In this document: piece by piece, positions 62,367 through 64,000 of the stretch
How the letters are laid out: each line of letters opens with the position of its first letter
Position numbering within the stretch: the stretch's first letter is position 1
Source: Winogradskyella schleiferi
Lineage (GTDB): Bacteria; Bacteroidota; Bacteroidia; Flavobacteriales; Flavobacteriaceae
Reading direction: 5' to 3'
Assembly (NCBI RefSeq): GCF_013394655.1
Contig: NZ_CP053351.1
Span: forward strand, 558,001 to 622,000
Length of the DNA: 64,000 nucleotides
Notes under the pieces: generated by a model
The model's input: the letters and a program-made list of their open reading frames with translations, nothing else
What the model was told of the DNA's origin: nothing
The model's database searches: none
Made by a program: the position numbers and the translations under genes

Positions 62367-64000
62367 TTGAAAAATACAACATTAGATAGAGTCATAAAAT
62401 TAGAACAGGTAACTATAGATAACGAAACATATTTCAAGATTAGAAATAGCGATAAAATGCGTCCATTTTTTATGAGTATCGTAAGTGATTCTAACCATTG
62501 GATGTTCATTTCCAGTAATGGTGGATTATCAGCAGGACGTAAAAATTCTGAATTTGCTTTATTTCCTTACTATACAGATGATAAAATTACCGAGTCTGCA
62601 GATATTACTGGGAATAAATCAATTTTCCATGTACGTAAAAACAATCAAAAAATTATTTGGGAACCATTGTCTATTAGGCCTTTAGGAGGCTTTAAAATCA
62701 CTCAAAATCTGTATAAAAATAGGTTCGGTAATAAGATTATATTCGAAGAGATCAATCACGATTTAGAATTAACATTTAGATATCAATGGAGTTCTAGTAA
62801 TACATATGGTTTTGTAAAGACGTCAACGTTAATTAATTCTTCAAAAGAGCCTGTCTATATAACACTTTTAGATGGTATTCAAAATATTGTACCTGCTGGT
62901 ATTGGTAGCTATATTCAAAATCAATCGAGTAATTTAGTAGATGCCTACAAGCGTAATGAATTAGAGAAATCTTCTGGGATTGGAATCTACGCGCTTAGCG
63001 CCACGCTTGTAGATAAAGCTGAAGCAAGTGAAGCATTAAAAGCAAATGTTGTATGGTCTTTAGGCTTAGAGCATCCCAAATATTTAGTGTCTTCTTTGCA
63101 ATTAAATAACTTTAGGTCAGGTGAAGGTATTAGTCAAGAAGTAGATGTAAAAGCAGAAAAAGGCGCTTATTTTATTTCAACGGAAATAGAATTGTCTTCA
63201 AATACATCTAAGGAATGGATGCTTGTTTCAAATGTGAATCAAAACCATTCTGATATCGCTTTATTATCAAAGCAAATAAGGGAAGATAAATCCTTAGCGA
63301 AAAAAGTTAATGAAGATGTAAATAAAGGAACGGTAAACCTTATCGAATTAAATGCTGCCTCAGATGCAATTCAACTTACAGGAGATACTTTAAGAGATAC
63401 ACGTCATTTTGCTAATACATTATTTAATATAATGCGCGGTGGGATTTTTGACGATAATTATAATATTGAAAAATGGGATTTTAGCAATTATCTCGAAAAT
63501 GCAAATAAGAAAGTAGCCAGAACATCAGAACCTGTTTTAGCGAAACTTCCAGAGGTATTTTCTTTATCGGACATACAAAAAATAGCATACAACAGTGAAG
63601 ACAAAAACTTTAGACGTCTTTGCTTGGAATATATGCCTTTAAAATTTAGTCGTCGTCATGGAGATCCAAGTCGACCTTGGAATAAATTCTCAATTAATAC
63701 CAGAAGTGAAATAGATGGATCTAAAATTTTAGACTATGAAGGCAATTGGAGAGATATCTTTCAAAACTGGGAAGCTTTAGCGCATTCATATCCTGAGTTT
63801 ATAGAAAGTATGATTCATAAGTTCTTAAACGCAACAACTTTTGATGGCTATAATCCTTACAGAGTAACAAAAGATGGTTTTGATTGGGAAACTATTGAGC
63901 CAGACGATCCATGGTCTTACATAGGATATTGGGGAGATCATCAAATAATTTATTTGCTAAAATTTTTAGAGTTTATTCAAAATCATCAACCAGGTAAATT
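62367..64000 (+). CDS. Glucan phosphorylase-like protein (GH94/GH149 type), 3' end beyond the window
   Basis: The frame stays open from TTG 62367 to the right edge (about 544 residues so far) and has no signal peptide, so the product is cytoplasmic. The N-terminal region (RPFFMSIVSDSNHWMFIS, then GLSAGRKNSEFALFPYYT) is a beta-sandwich like that of GH94/GH36/GH65-type phosphorylases. Further on, EPDDPWSYIGYWGDHQ marks the start of the (alpha/alpha)6 barrel. I judge it closest to GH149 beta-1,3-glucan phosphorylases, which would fit an imported laminari-oligosaccharide. That identification is from memory of the pattern. The first in-frame ATG (62457) would cut a conserved stretch, so TTG is preferred. 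Confidence 0.6.
   Translation, partial: MKNTTLDRVIKLEQVTIDNETYFKIRNSDKMRPFFMSIVSDSNHWMFISSNGGLSAGRKNSEFALFPYYTDDKITESADITGNKSIFHVRKNNQKIIWEPLSIRPLGGFKITQNLYKNRFGNKIIFEEINHDLELTFRYQWSSSNTYGFVKTSTLINSSKEPVYITLLDGIQNIVPAGIGSYIQNQSSNLVDAYKRNELEKSSGIGIYALSATLVDKAEASEALKANVVWSLGLEHPKYLVSSLQLNNFRSGEGISQEVDVKAEKGAYFISTEIELSSNTSKEWMLVSNVNQNHSDIALLSKQIREDKSLAKKVNEDVNKGTVNLIELNAASDAIQLTGDTLRDTRHFANTLFNIMRGGIFDDNYNIEKWDFSNYLENANKKVARTSEPVLAKLPEVFSLSDIQKIAYNSEDKNFRRLCLEYMPLKFSRRHGDPSRPWNKFSINTRSEIDGSKILDYEGNWRDIFQNWEALAHSYPEFIESMIHKFLNATTFDGYNPYRVTKDGFDWETIEPDDPWSYIGYWGDHQIIYLLKFLEFIQNHQPGK

Noticed and set aside
62485..62685. Short plus-strand frame after the GH16 gene
   Set aside because: It is out of frame within the longer open frame 62367-64000, whose product has clear glycoside phosphorylase character.

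Overview
This window is a piece of a Bacteroidota chromosome, most likely a marine or soil member of Flavobacteriaceae. The evidence is the low GC content, the TAnnTTTG-type promoter elements, a type IX secretion (T9SS) C-terminal domain protein, a SusC/SusD pair, a HPPK-deoxynucleoside kinase fusion, a tyrosine ammonia-lyase very close to the flavobacterial enzyme, and DarA/DarB-type genes. No rRNA, phage, insertion sequence or CRISPR array was seen.

Layout. Positions 1-8168 hold housekeeping genes: an AsmA-family protein cut by the left edge, a YhhQ-type queuosine-precursor transporter, a FolK-nucleoside kinase fusion, a methyltransferase, a SpoU/TrmH-type RNA methyltransferase and mutS. 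Short palindromic and tandem repeats lie between them. At 8198-8498 a promoter, tRNA-Gly(GCC), tRNA-Leu(TAA) and a terminator form one unit. A 50-nt copy of the tRNA-Leu tail and terminator sits 165 bp further on. A T9SS-secreted surface protein follows (9174-11528).

Positions 11775-44420 carry a same-strand array of about 31 genes that encodes a flexirubin pigment pathway (aryl polyene plus dialkylresorcinol). The tyrosine ammonia-lyase makes p-coumarate and an AMP-binding ligase activates it. Two ACPs, several ketosynthases (three with intact catalytic triads, two without), a FabG-type reductase and three hotdog dehydratases build the polyene. DarA and DarB make the dialkylresorcinol. A methyltransferase and a halogenase-like flavoenzyme with a WxWxIP motif could decorate the ring. 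Acyltransferases, a BtrH-like protein and a C45 hydrolase are candidates for joining the two halves. An ABC exporter, an MMPL/RND-acyltransferase fusion, a LolA-like protein, lipoproteins and a barrel protein would place the pigment in the outer membrane.

Positions 45323-64000 are a polysaccharide utilisation locus, probably for a beta-1,3-glucan such as laminarin. It contains a membrane-bound triple-tyrosine regulator with a C-terminal helix-turn-helix, SusC, SusD, two surface lipoproteins with a duplicated module, a glycosidase fused to a predicted outer-membrane barrel, a multi-module binding lipoprotein, a GH16 laminarinase-like lipoprotein, and a cytoplasmic protein cut by the right edge that looks like a glucan phosphorylase (GH94/GH149 type). 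A TTGTAT-type sequence repeated at 11-bp spacing occurs upstream of susC and again upstream of the glycosidase-barrel gene, and is a good candidate operator for the locus.

The points most worth checking are the glycosidase-barrel fusion, the shared 11-bp-spaced operator, the internally duplicated binding module, the halogenase-like enzyme and BtrH-like protein in the pigment cluster, and the degenerate third domain of the exporter fusion.
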